Source: Anaerolineae bacterium
Lineage (GTDB): Bacteria > Chloroflexota > Anaerolineae > Aggregatilineales > Phototrophicaceae
Assembly: GCA_022841825.1 (NCBI GenBank)
Contig: JALHQT010000006.1
Location: forward strand, 307,378-371,377
Length of the DNA stretch: 64,000 nt
Direction: 5' to 3'
Below, piece after piece: positions 8,800-16,895 of the stretch (positions are counted from its first letter, which is position 1; each line of letters starts with the position of its first letter). The notes beneath the pieces were generated by a model, which was not told the origin of the DNA, did not search any database, and saw nothing but the letters and a program-made list of their open reading frames with translations. A program made the translations under genes and the position numbers.

Positions 8800-8879
8800 G
8801 CGCCGCGGTTGCCCAAGCATCAGGATTTGATGTAGACTGAAACGACATCCATACATCCCGAAGACCAGCAGGGTATCTC

Positions 8880-9656
8880 GTGGCAGACCGGGTCTTGTTG
8901 AGCGCCAGCCCCGAAAATCTCGATGCATGTATCGCACTCGCGGAGGAAAGAGGGCTGGGCATTGAGCTGATGACATTCAGCCATCCAGGACTCCTTGATG
9001 GCGATTGGCGCGAGACGGTCGCGGCGTACCGTCCGCTTCTGCGCAACATCGCCGGCGGCTTGACCATGCATGGTCCCTACTTCGACCTCGCACCAGGCAG
9101 CATTGACGCCCGCGTCAACCAACTCACCTACGAACGCTACCGACAGGCATTGCAGATCGCCGGGCACATCGAGGCGCGGATCGTGGTCTTTCACGCCAAC
9201 TTCATCGCTGCCATCCGCACCGAGGAATATCGACGCAGTTGGCAGGAGCGCAACATCATCTTCTGGAGCCTGCTGGCAGAAGAAGCGCAGCGCCAGGGTG
9301 TCGTCATCGCCATCGAGAACATGTGGGAATATGACCCGGACATCATCGGGGCAATCCTCAGGCAGATCGAACATACCCACCTGCGCGCATGCCTGGACGT
9401 CGGGCATGCTCATCTCTACTCAAGCATCCCCTTCGCCACATGGCTGGCGCGGCTTGCACCGTACATCATCCATACGCACATCAACAATACGCCGGGCAAT
9501 CTGATGGACAATCATCAGGGGCTGCATCATGGCGTGCTCGACTACACGACGATATTGCCCAAGCTGCGCGTACTGCCGCACCGCCCCTCGTTCACGCTGG
9601 AGATGGATGATATCGCACTCATGCGCGAGAGCCTTAGCCTGCTGGATTTTGCATAA
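8880..9656 (+). CDS. Sugar phosphate isomerase/epimerase-like TIM-barrel protein
   Basis: A 258-residue xylose-isomerase-like/AP-endonuclease-2 superfamily barrel. Typical metal ligands are visible: Glu146 (AIENMWE), Asp173 and His176 (CLDVGHAH), His200 (HTHINN) and Glu241 (TLEMDD). The start is GTG at 8880, preceded by CAGGG. Members isomerise or epimerise sugars, dehydrate keto-inositols or nick DNA at abasic sites; substrate is unassigned. It follows the glycosyltransferase by 80 bases and converges on the phosphatase-family gene. Three further members of this superfamily sit in the 27.9-38.7 kb operon. Confidence 0.82.
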   Translation: MADRVLLSASPENLDACIALAEERGLGIELMTFSHPGLLDGDWRETVAAYRPLLRNIAGGLTMHGPYFDLAPGSIDARVNQLTYERYRQALQIAGHIEARIVVFHANFIAAIRTEEYRRSWQERNIIFWSLLAEEAQRQGVVIAIENMWEYDPDIIGAILRQIEHTHLRACLDVGHAHLYSSIPFATWLARLAPYIIHTHINNTPGNLMDNHQGLHHGVLDYTTILPKLRVLPHRPSFTLEMDDIALMRESLSLLDFA

Positions 9657-9693
9657 TCCATCGCACACCTCGCGCACCGTCTTGCGGATGCGT

Positions 9694-10644
9694 TTATCCG
9701 CCCTTGATCGCCTGATACGCCGCCACAATCCGCTCATGCGCGGCGCGACTGCTGACGATTAAGCCCAGTGTGGGCAACCGATCCCCATGCGTGAAGTCGA
9801 GCGGCTTGCCCGTCAAATCGCTGGCGATTCCACCCGCGCGCGTCAGGATCGCCGTCCCCGGCACATGATCCCAGATGTAATGCAGGCGGTCTTGCGGGCG
9901 CTCCGGGCGCAGATAAAAGTCGGCATCGCCGTTGGCAATCGTCGCGTATTTGTCCTGCCCCTCGTAACCGGGAATTTCGATCTCGCCGATGCCCAGATAG
10001 TCACACGCACGCATCAGGATCGGATGATCGATTTCCGGCAGGTCGGTGCTTTCTATCGGCAGGAACTGCGCAGACTCGCGGACCGAGCGCACGCTGATGC
10101 GCGCCGCTTCACCGCCATCAAGCGGCTCAGAATAGGATGCATCGCCAATCGTGTAGAACATGCGCCCACGTCCGTCCGCCGAGGGGTAGACCGGACATGC
10201 CAGCAGCCCCGCCGTCGGCACACGGTCGGTCATGATGCCGATGGCGACGCAGTAGCGCCCGCCCCCGACATAACCGCGCGTGCCATCAATCGGATCGACC
10301 GTCCACAGCTCGCGGTCGTCGCGTCCCGCGCCGAAATCCAGCCAGCGGACAACATCCGCCTCAGTCGCGTTTTCGCCCATCACCTCACCCAGCAGGCGGG
10401 CGATCAGGGCACGGTTTTCCGGCGAGACCAGCGTCAGGAATTGCTCGCTGCGTTCCTCGGACAAAACCGACGCATGAGGGTGAAGTCGGCTGATGGCGTG
10501 CAGAAGCAGCGCCTGAGCGCCGTAATCCGCGATGGTCACGGGGTCATTGGCGCTCTTGTCGCTGTGATTGACCGCCAGCGCCCGTACACGGCGCGTTAGT
10601 TCAACCGCCAGCCGCACGGCGGGGAACAGAGGTTTCCAGTCCAT
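9694..10644 (-). CDS. Inositol monophosphatase/bisphosphate nucleotidase family enzyme
   Basis: A 316-residue metal-dependent phosphatase of the FIG superfamily. Metal-binding signatures are present: SEE (62-64), DPIDGT (117-122) and a C-terminal WDHVPGTAIL corresponding to the WDxAA/G motif. The pattern fits 3'(2'),5'-bisphosphate nucleotidase (CysQ/Hal2) or inositol monophosphatase. The length and the long gap between the first two motifs resemble the Hal2 type, but this is not decisive. The frame is open upstream, but homology starts at the ATG at 10644 (MDWKPLFPAV), leaving 139 bases to the divergent transporter gene. Confidence 0.87.
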   Translation of the reverse strand: MDWKPLFPAVRLAVELTRRVRALAVNHSDKSANDPVTIADYGAQALLLHAISRLHPHASVLSEERSEQFLTLVSPENRALIARLLGEVMGENATEADVVRWLDFGAGRDDRELWTVDPIDGTRGYVGGGRYCVAIGIMTDRVPTAGLLACPVYPSADGRGRMFYTIGDASYSEPLDGGEAARISVRSVRESAQFLPIESTDLPEIDHPILMRACDYLGIGEIEIPGYEGQDKYATIANGDADFYLRPERPQDRLHYIWDHVPGTAILTRAGGIASDLTGKPLDFTHGDRLPTLGLIVSSRAAHERIVAAYQAIKGG

Positions 10645-10783
10645 CCGAGAGTGTCCTTGGCATATGAGAATTGGGATGGCGTGATTGTACGTCGGCGCGG
10701 AGACTCGCCACAAGCCGAAACTTCTGAAGCCAAACACCCTGTGATACACTGATCGGCGCAAGCCACACCCACAAGGACACCTC

Positions 10784-11698
10784 ATGAGCTGGCTTCCGCT
10801 GGCGCTAGCATCGCCAGCCCTGATCACCATCGTCAACTTCATCGACAAGTACCTGCTCGAACGCCAGATCCGAGATCACCGCGCGCTGCCCGTCTTTGCC
10901 GGGTTGATTGGTGGACTCGCCTCACTCGTGCTGATGCCGTTCGCGGGCGTCGATCCAACCCTGCCAGCGCTCACCGTCGCCATCCTGATCGTCACCGGCA
11001 TGTCGGTCATCCTGGGTGCAGTCTTTTACTTCAACGCCATCTCGCGCGACCACGCCAGCACCATCATCCTGATCTTCCAGGTCACCCCACTGCTGACGCT
11101 CATCCTCGGCTGGGCGCTGCTCGGCGAGACGATTGGCGGCTGGCAGCTTGCGGGCTTCTTCGTCATCCTGGCAGCGGCGGTCGCGCTGTCTATCGAGCCT
11201 GGGACTGGCAACCTGCGCATCTCGCTGACGGCATGGCTGATGTTCGCCGCAGCCCTAACCGTCGCCGCGCGCAGCATCCTGGTGCGCACGATCCCGGACT
11301 CGCCTACCTTCGGCAGCATCGTCGTCTATTCTGGCATTGGACAGGGCATTGGCGCGGTGATCCTCTATTTGGTCAGCGCGCCCCGTCGCCACGCCTTTCA
11401 CGACGCCCTGGTCAACACCAAAAAGATCGCGCTGGTCATCCTGGTGTTCGGTGAAACCCTGTTCCTGATCGCCAGCGCGATCGGCAATCTGGCGATCACG
11501 CTCGGTCCCGCCGCGCTGGTCAATGTGCTGGGCGGCACGGCGTCGTTCTACGGCATCGTTTTTGGCGCGCTGCTGACGATGATCGCCCCGTCGATCTTCA
11601 AAGAGAGCCTGGCGCGCCGCGATCTGCTGCGTAAGTCGGGGCTGGCGCTGCTGCTGTTCGCGGGCTTAGGCATGGTTGTCCTCGGCAATGCGACGTAA
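10784..11698 (+). CDS. EamA/DMT-family membrane transporter
   Basis: A 304-residue drug/metabolite transporter superfamily protein with about ten hydrophobic helices in two EamA repeats. The first repeat contains the typical ILGAVFYFNAISRDHAS segment followed by VTPLLTLILGWALLGE. EamA proteins export metabolites or move nucleotide sugars and undecaprenyl-linked aminosugars. Beside four glycosyltransferases, a role in glycan precursor movement is plausible (inference). AAGGA lies seven bases before the ATG. The next gene's ATG lies inside this gene's last codons (10-base overlap). Confidence 0.87.
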   Translation: MSWLPLALASPALITIVNFIDKYLLERQIRDHRALPVFAGLIGGLASLVLMPFAGVDPTLPALTVAILIVTGMSVILGAVFYFNAISRDHASTIILIFQVTPLLTLILGWALLGETIGGWQLAGFFVILAAAVALSIEPGTGNLRISLTAWLMFAAALTVAARSILVRTIPDSPTFGSIVVYSGIGQGIGAVILYLVSAPRRHAFHDALVNTKKIALVILVFGETLFLIASAIGNLAITLGPAALVNVLGGTASFYGIVFGALLTMIAPSIFKESLARRDLLRKSGLALLLFAGLGMVVLGNAT

Positions 11699-12836
11699 TC
11701 TCCTCTTTATCACCACCTACACCGGGCTGGGCGGCGGCGAAACCTCGCTGCTCACCCAGGTCGAGCACCTCGATCCGGCGCGCTATCTCCCCCACCTGCT
11801 GGTGCCAGGCGAAGGGCAGCTTGCCGAGCGCTGGCGTGCTATCGGCGGACAGGTACATCTGCGCGAGTGGCGCGGGGCAAGCGTCTGGTTCATCCCCGCG
11901 CTTTGGCAGCGCTTCCCGATTGCGAGCCACATCGAGTCGCTGGTGCGGCGCGAAAACATCACGCTCATTCACAGCGACTATCACAGCCTGCCCTTCGCGC
12001 TGGCGGCAGCGAGGCGAGCGGGTATCCCGTGTATCTGGACGTGCTGGGGCTGGTGGTTTCATCCAAAGCCCTGGCAGCGTGGGTTCTTCCAACAACCCGA
12101 CGCGACGATTGCCGCCAGCACCGCCATCCGCGACGGATTTCTCGGCAGCCCGCCCTTCATGCCGCCGGAACGCATCGATGTCATCCCGCCGGGCGTCGAT
12201 ATCGGGCGCTTTCACCCGTCGGTCGATGGCATCCGCCTGCGCTTCGAGGCGAAAATCGCCCAGGATGCCCCGGTCGTCGCGCTGATCGCACGTTTCCAGG
12301 ATGTCAAAGGGCATGACGTGTTCCAGGCGATGGCGCAACAGGTGGCATTGCAGATGCCGACCGCGCGCTTCATCGTGGCGGGTGAAAACACGCAGACCAG
12401 TGCCGACGATGACTACAAACGCGGTATCCTCGACCACGCACGCAGCAACTCGATCCTGCGGGAGCGGCTGACCTATCTCGGTTTCCGCGCTGATGCCGAA
12501 CGAGTCATCGCAGCGGCGGACGTGGTGGTATGCAGCTCGGACTTCGAGAGCTACGGCATGGTGAACGTCGAGGCGATGGCAAGCGGCAAACCGGTCGTCA
12601 GCACACGGCGCGGCGGACCGGGCGAGACGGTCGTCGATGGCGAGACGGGCTTCCTGGTCGAACCACGCGACCCTGCGGCGCTGGCGACACAGGTCATCCG
12701 CCTGCTGCGCGACCCTGATCTGCGGGCACGGATGGGCGCGGCGGGTCGGGCGCGCGTCGAAGCGCGCTATTCGGCAGACTTGACGGCGGCGCGCTTCCAG
12801 GCACACATCGACCGCCTTGTGGAGGGCAGCCCATGA
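11688..12836 (+). CDS. GT4-family glycosyltransferase
   Basis: A 382-residue retaining GT-B glycosyltransferase. The N-terminal half opens with NLLFITTYTGLGGGETS, the usual GG acceptor-side loop. The C-terminal donor domain contains the E-x7-E element (ESYGMVNVE) followed by MASGKPVVSTRRGGPGE. The ATG at 11688 is preferred; a TTG 12 bases earlier is the only other start. It overlaps the transporter gene by 11 bases and the next glycosyltransferase by four (ATGA), so the cluster is translationally coupled. Sugar and acceptor unknown. Confidence 0.88.
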   Translation: MRRNLLFITTYTGLGGGETSLLTQVEHLDPARYLPHLLVPGEGQLAERWRAIGGQVHLREWRGASVWFIPALWQRFPIASHIESLVRRENITLIHSDYHSLPFALAAARRAGIPCIWTCWGWWFHPKPWQRGFFQQPDATIAASTAIRDGFLGSPPFMPPERIDVIPPGVDIGRFHPSVDGIRLRFEAKIAQDAPVVALIARFQDVKGHDVFQAMAQQVALQMPTARFIVAGENTQTSADDDYKRGILDHARSNSILRERLTYLGFRADAERVIAAADVVVCSSDFESYGMVNVEAMASGKPVVSTRRGGPGETVVDGETGFLVEPRDPAALATQVIRLLRDPDLRARMGAAGRARVEARYSADLTAARFQAHIDRLVEGSP

Positions 12837-14047
12837 CCAGGCGCCTGCTGCTGATTTCGCGCTGCCCGCCTTATCCGCTGCACCTGGGCGACCGGCTGAT
12901 CGTCTACCATCTTTCGCGCGAACTCCAGCAGCGCGGCTGGCAGATCGACCTGCTGGCGCTGCACAGCAGCGCGGACGACGAGGCGACCAGCCAGGCAGCA
13001 TATCAGATGTACGCCCCGCTCTTCGAGCATATCGAACTGATCGCGGAACCTCCCCGCTCACCAGGCGATCTGATTCGGCGCATCTTGATCCGCTCGGCAC
13101 GCTTTCCGGGCAGCGCCGATGGATCATGGTCGCCCGACCTGTGGCGCGCAGTCGAGCAGCGTCTCAAGGCGGCGCATTACGACGCGATCCATGTCTTTGG
13201 CAGCGTGCAGGTCTACGAGATAATCGGCGCGCTGGGGGGTCGCCCGGCGCTCATTACGCCTTACGAGAGCTACAGCCTGTATCTGCGGCGGCAGATCGCG
13301 CTGGAGCGGCGGCGTAGTGTGTTGAAGGCAGCACAAATCTCGGCTTCACGGCTGATCGCCCGCGCCTACGAACGCTTCATGTTCGTGCCCTACGCGCGGA
13401 CTGTGGTCGTCGCGGACGCAGACCGGGATGAATTGCTGGGGATCAATCCGGCGCTCAACGTCGAAGTCATCCCCAACGGCATCGACCTCGCCAGCTACAC
13501 GCCGCCCAGCGACCCCCGTGAACCCCATCTGCTGCTCTTCACCGGCAACTTCGAATACGCACCCAATGTGGACGCGGCGAAATACCTGGTCAAGGCGATC
13601 TTGCCGCGTATCCGCGAGCAGGTGCCGGAAGCGATGCTGCTGCTGGTCGGCAATGCGCCGCCAGACGACGTGCGCGCACTGGGGAGTAAGCGCGTGCTGG
13701 TGACCGGGCGCATGCCCGATCTCAAGCCCTATCTGGCGAATGCGGCGGTCTACATCTGCCCGCTGCGCTTTGGCGCGGGGATCAAGAACAAAGTGCTGGA
13801 GGCGCTGGCGATGGGCTGCCCGGTCGTCGCCACCCCGATCAGCATCGACGGGATCGCCGCGCGCGATGGACACGAGCTGCTGATCGCGGAAGGCGATGCG
13901 TTGGCGGACGCGGTCGTGCGCCTGCTGCGCGATCAGTCACTTGCCGCGCAGCTCGGCGCAAACGGGCGGCGGCTGATCGAGGAACGCTATGCATGGGGAC
14001 AAGTGGCAGCGACGTATGAGACGTTGTATGGGGAGGTGACGAAGTAA
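12833..14047 (+). CDS. GT4-family glycosyltransferase
   Basis: A 404-residue GT-B enzyme of the type that carries a GAGIKNKVLEALAMGCPVV donor-site segment, typical of exopolysaccharide glycosyltransferases. The N-terminus (LLLISRCPPYPLHLGDR) is the Rossmann strand and glycine-rich loop of the acceptor domain. It is followed without a gap by the unknown gene at 14047 (TAATG overlap). An extracellular glycan or glycolipid role follows from its neighbours; specificity is unknown. Confidence 0.87.
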   Translation: MTRRLLLISRCPPYPLHLGDRLIVYHLSRELQQRGWQIDLLALHSSADDEATSQAAYQMYAPLFEHIELIAEPPRSPGDLIRRILIRSARFPGSADGSWSPDLWRAVEQRLKAAHYDAIHVFGSVQVYEIIGALGGRPALITPYESYSLYLRRQIALERRRSVLKAAQISASRLIARAYERFMFVPYARTVVVADADRDELLGINPALNVEVIPNGIDLASYTPPSDPREPHLLLFTGNFEYAPNVDAAKYLVKAILPRIREQVPEAMLLLVGNAPPDDVRALGSKRVLVTGRMPDLKPYLANAAVYICPLRFGAGIKNKVLEALAMGCPVVATPISIDGIAARDGHELLIAEGDALADAVVRLLRDQSLAAQLGANGRRLIEERYAWGQVAATYETLYGEVTK

Positions 14048-14802
14048 TGTCCCATCCCCGCCTGAAATGGGTGCGCGAGCTGATGATCGACGGCGAGTAC
14101 GACGCCGCGCGTGCGCTCCTTGCGACGCTCGACCGCGACACCGCCGCGCTTATGCTGCGCGCCGAGCTGGAAGAACTTGCGCCGCAAGGCGACGATGGGC
14201 ATACGGATGTTCCCGACCACACCAGGCGACCTGCGGGCATTACAAACCCGCGTGCGGTAGAGACGGCATTCATACCGTCCGTCTCTCACGGCATCATCGC
14301 TACCCCTCCGCCTGCCTGGGACTACTGCGAACTCGCCTGGCGCATCACCAGCTTTACCGAAGGAGTCCCCGGCTCCTACGACCTCGCCGACGCCATCCTG
14401 CATCGCTTCTCGTTGATCAGCCGCGCCTACGCCGACCTCGACCCGCATAATCTCGCGCTCTCGTCCATCGACTTCCGCATCGGCAAGGCGCTCGACACAC
14501 TCGGCGAGACCGATACCAATACACTGATCTCGCGTCTCGGCAGTGAACCGGAAGACATCGCCCGCTACTTCCAGGAGCAGCCGGAAGCCTTCCGCGCGAT
14601 GCAGACGGTCATCCTGAGCGAGTTGAACACCCTGCTGGAGATGGCAGCGCGTGCACAGTTGACACGATTGGGCGCGGAAGGCTGGGAATGGTTCGCCGTG
14701 CGCGAACGCACCCCTGACGCCTGGGCAGACTTGCACGATAATGTCAGAATTGGCGTGAGCGAGTTGTGTTCGCTCTACTATCTGAAACGCCGTTTGGCAT
14801 AA
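14047..14802 (+). CDS. Unknown protein in glycan cluster, carrying an in-frame palindromic repeat
   Basis: A 251-residue protein with no family I recognise. It looks soluble and mostly helical: an N-terminal 50-residue helical part (GEYDAARALLATL) and a C-terminal 160-residue helical part. The linker between them (about residues 55-80) is encoded by palindromic DNA (14233-14286). This DNA closely matches an intergenic repeat at 43080-43105 (24 of 26 bases). The linker is low in hydrophobic structure and Pro-rich, as expected of an inserted segment. The gene starts within the previous stop and ends ten bases before the GT2 gene, so it is a genuine member of the operon. Confidence 0.7.
   Translation: MSHPRLKWVRELMIDGEYDAARALLATLDRDTAALMLRAELEELAPQGDDGHTDVPDHTRRPAGITNPRAVETAFIPSVSHGIIATPPPAWDYCELAWRITSFTEGVPGSYDLADAILHRFSLISRAYADLDPHNLALSSIDFRIGKALDTLGETDTNTLISRLGSEPEDIARYFQEQPEAFRAMQTVILSELNTLLEMAARAQLTRLGAEGWEWFAVRERTPDAWADLHDNVRIGVSELCSLYYLKRRLA
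14233..14286. repeat. Palindromic repeat inside a coding region
   Basis: Two hairpins sit side by side. GCGGG/CCCGC (14233-14237 with 14247-14251) is the first. AGAGACGG/CCGTCTCT (14259-14266 with 14279-14286) is the second. Bases 14257-14282 match the intergenic palindrome at 43080-43105 at 24 of 26 positions. The reading frame passes through without a stop. Confidence 0.75.
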
Positions 14803-14812
14803 GGACGCGTGA

Positions 14813-15529
14813 TTGACCGCAAGTTTCCCGAAGACACTCATCATGATCCCCGCGCTCAACGAGGAGGACAGCATTCCCAAGGTGCTGAGGGAGATCCACG
14901 CGCATGTCCCCTGGGCGGATGTCGCGGTGATCAACGATGGATCGACCGACCGCACCGCCGAGATCGCGCGCGAATGCGGCGCGATTGTCCTGCCGATGCC
15001 CTATAACGTCGGCATCGGCGCGGCGGTGCAGGCGGGCTTCCTGTATGCGGCGAAGCATGGCTACCAGGTAGCGGTGCAGAACGACGGCGACGGGCAGCAT
15101 TCGCCCGCCGAAATCCCGGAACTCGTGACCGCTCTGCTGACCAGCGGCGCGGATGTGATGATTGGGTCGCGCTATATCGAAGATCGCGGCTACATCACGC
15201 CCAGGATGCGGCGCATCGGCATCATCATCCTGGCGAAAATCATCTCGCGGATCGTCGGCTGGCGTTCGACAGACCCCACCAGCGGTTTTCGCGCGTCGAA
15301 CCGCCGAACCATCGAAGTCTGCGCGCAGGATTATCCGCATGATTACCCCGAACCGGAAGCGGTCGTCCTGCTCCATCGGCGTGGGCTGACCGTGCGCGAG
15401 ATGCCCGTGACGATGAACGCACGCTACGGCGGGCAGTCATCGATCACACCGCTCAAATCTGGCTACTACATGGTCAAAGTGATCCTGGCGATCCTGGTCG
15501 GGCTGCTGCGTCCGGTCGAGAAGGTTTGA
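14813..15529 (+). CDS. GT2-family glycosyltransferase (DPM1/GtrB-like)
   Basis: A 238-residue GT-A enzyme. Visible motifs are IPALNEEDSI, VINDGSTDRT, the DGDGQH metal site and GSRY. The C-terminus has one hydrophobic stretch (MVKVILAILVGLL), as in polyprenyl-phosphate sugar synthases. Such enzymes charge undecaprenyl or dolichyl phosphate with mannose or glucose to supply GT-C enzymes; a GT-C enzyme lies at 7201-8799 (inference). The start appears to be TTG at 14813 with AAGGA seven bases upstream. An internal ATG at 14843 would remove the first strand. Confidence 0.87.
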   Translation: MTASFPKTLIMIPALNEEDSIPKVLREIHAHVPWADVAVINDGSTDRTAEIARECGAIVLPMPYNVGIGAAVQAGFLYAAKHGYQVAVQNDGDGQHSPAEIPELVTALLTSGADVMIGSRYIEDRGYITPRMRRIGIIILAKIISRIVGWRSTDPTSGFRASNRRTIEVCAQDYPHDYPEPEAVVLLHRRGLTVREMPVTMNARYGGQSSITPLKSGYYMVKVILAILVGLLRPVEKV

Positions 15530-15530
15530 C

Positions 15531-16628
15531 ATGCGCGTCCTGATGCTCTCGAAGGCGCTGGTGGTCGGCATCTACCAGCGCAAGCTGGAAGAAATCGCCA
15601 AATGTGGCGTCGAGCTGCTGGCGGTCGTGCCGCCGTCGTGGCGCGACGAGCGCGGCGAGACCCCGCTTGAACGCGCCTACACGATCGGCTATCGCCTGGA
15701 AGTGCTGCCGCTGGCGAACAACGGCGATTTTCATCTGCACTGGTATCGCGGTCTGGGACGTTTGATGCGTCACTTTCGCCCGCACATCGTTCACATTGAT
15801 GAAGAACCTTACAATCTGGCGACCTGGCACGCGCTCTACCAAGCGAAGCGCGTCGGCGCGAAGGCACTCGTCTTTAGCTGGCAGAATATCCTGCGCCGCT
15901 ACCCGCCGCCCTTCTCATGGGGTGAAAGGTGGACGCTGCGCGGCATTCAGCACATGATCGTCGGCACGGAAAGCTGCGTCGGCGTCTGGCGTGGCAAAGG
16001 CTACTGCCACCCGATCAGCGTGATTCCGCAGTTCGGCACGGACGCGGCGCTCTTTAGCCCGCCCGCTGCCCGCCCTGAGCGCCCGTTCACCATCGGCTAC
16101 TTCGGGCGGTTGGTCGAAGAAAAGGGCGTCGCGCTGCTGATCGACGCGGCGGCGCAGCTTGCGGGCGAATGGCGACTGCTCATCGTCGGCGGGGGTCCGC
16201 AGCGTGAGGCGTTGATCGCCCAGGCGCAGGCGCGCGGCATAGAGCAGCGTGTGACTTTCGCGTCACAGGTGCCTTCGCTGCAAATGCCGGCGCTGTATCA
16301 TCAGATTGATGTGCTGACGCTGCCCTCGCTGACACGCCCGAACTGGAAAGAGCAGTTCGGGCGTGTGCTGGTCGAGGCAATGATGAGCGGCGTCGCCGTC
16401 GTCGGGTCGGACAGCGCGGCGATCCCGGATGTGATCGGCGATGGCGGCATGATCGTACGGGAGGGAGATGTGCAGGAGATGGCGGATGCGCTGCGCCGCT
16501 TGCAGGAAGATGCAGGGCTGCGAGCTGCGGTCGCGGCGCGGGGGCGTGCGCGCGCACTCCAGCTCTACACACACGAGCAGATCGCAGCGCAGACGGTCGC
16601 CGTCTACGAAGGCATGAATCGTTCTTAA
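15531..16628 (+). CDS. GT4-family glycosyltransferase
   Basis: A 365-residue GT-B glycosyltransferase and last gene of the glycan cluster. The donor domain opens with FTIGYFGRLVEEKGV, characteristic of GT4, and carries the E-x7-E element EQFGRVLVE followed by SGVAVVGSDSAAIPDVIG. The ATG follows the GT2 stop by one base. The end of the operon lies just before the tRNA-Val promoter. Confidence 0.88.
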   Translation: MRVLMLSKALVVGIYQRKLEEIAKCGVELLAVVPPSWRDERGETPLERAYTIGYRLEVLPLANNGDFHLHWYRGLGRLMRHFRPHIVHIDEEPYNLATWHALYQAKRVGAKALVFSWQNILRRYPPPFSWGERWTLRGIQHMIVGTESCVGVWRGKGYCHPISVIPQFGTDAALFSPPAARPERPFTIGYFGRLVEEKGVALLIDAAAQLAGEWRLLIVGGGPQREALIAQAQARGIEQRVTFASQVPSLQMPALYHQIDVLTLPSLTRPNWKEQFGRVLVEAMMSGVAVVGSDSAAIPDVIGDGGMIVREGDVQEMADALRRLQEDAGLRAAVAARGRARALQLYTHEQIAAQTVAVYEGMNRS

Positions 16629-16635
16629 AAAACCC

Positions 16636-16663
16636 TTGCAAAGCACCGGGATCTGGCTATACT
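16636..16663 (+). promoter_or_regulatory. Promoter of tRNA-Val
   Basis: TTGCAA (16636-16641) and TATACT (16658-16663) lie 16 bases apart and 11 bases before the mature tRNA 5' end, a typical stable-RNA promoter position. Confidence 0.65.
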
Positions 16664-16674
16664 GACAGTTGTAC

Positions 16675-16747
16675 GGGCAATTAGCTCAATTGGCAGAGCG
16701 TCCCTTTGACGTGGGGAAGGTTATAGGTTCGAGTCCTATATTGCCCA
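16675..16747 (+). tRNA. tRNA-Val (anticodon GAC)
   Basis: A complete 73-nt cloverleaf. The acceptor stem is GGGCAAT with ATTGCCC, the D stem GCTC/GAGC, and the anticodon stem TCCCT/GGGGA around loop TTGACGT. This puts GAC at positions 34-36, reading GUC and GUU valine codons. The T stem is ATAGG/CCTAT with loop TTCGAGT, and the discriminator is A. CCA is not encoded. Confidence 0.95.
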
Positions 16748-16766
16748 CCTAACTGGATAGTCCTCG

Positions 16767-16798
16767 AACAGGCGGCTTTAGGGTCGCCTGTTTGATTC
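16767..16798 (+). terminator. Terminator after tRNA-Val
   Basis: AACAGGCG (16767-16774) pairs perfectly with CGCCTGTT (16785-16792), followed by a short T-rich stretch (TGATTC). It lies 20 bases after the tRNA and before the convergent TadG-like gene. Confidence 0.6.
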
Positions 16799-16895
16799 TC
16801 GTGCCCAAATCGCCTGCACGCCAGCCGACCACCCGGCAGCGCAATTGAAGCGCAGTGCAGGCAGCGAAATCATATTGCTGCCTGCGCCACATTCG

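Noticed and set aside
10645..10848. N-terminal extension of the phosphatase-family gene
   Set aside because: It would overlap the divergent transporter start and has Cys/Arg-rich non-family sequence.
11598..13127. Long open frame on the minus strand (509 codons) across the first glycosyltransferase gene
   Set aside because: Arg/Ala/Pro/His-rich shadow of GC-rich coding sequence. The plus-strand GT4 and transporter genes have clear family motifs and coupled starts.
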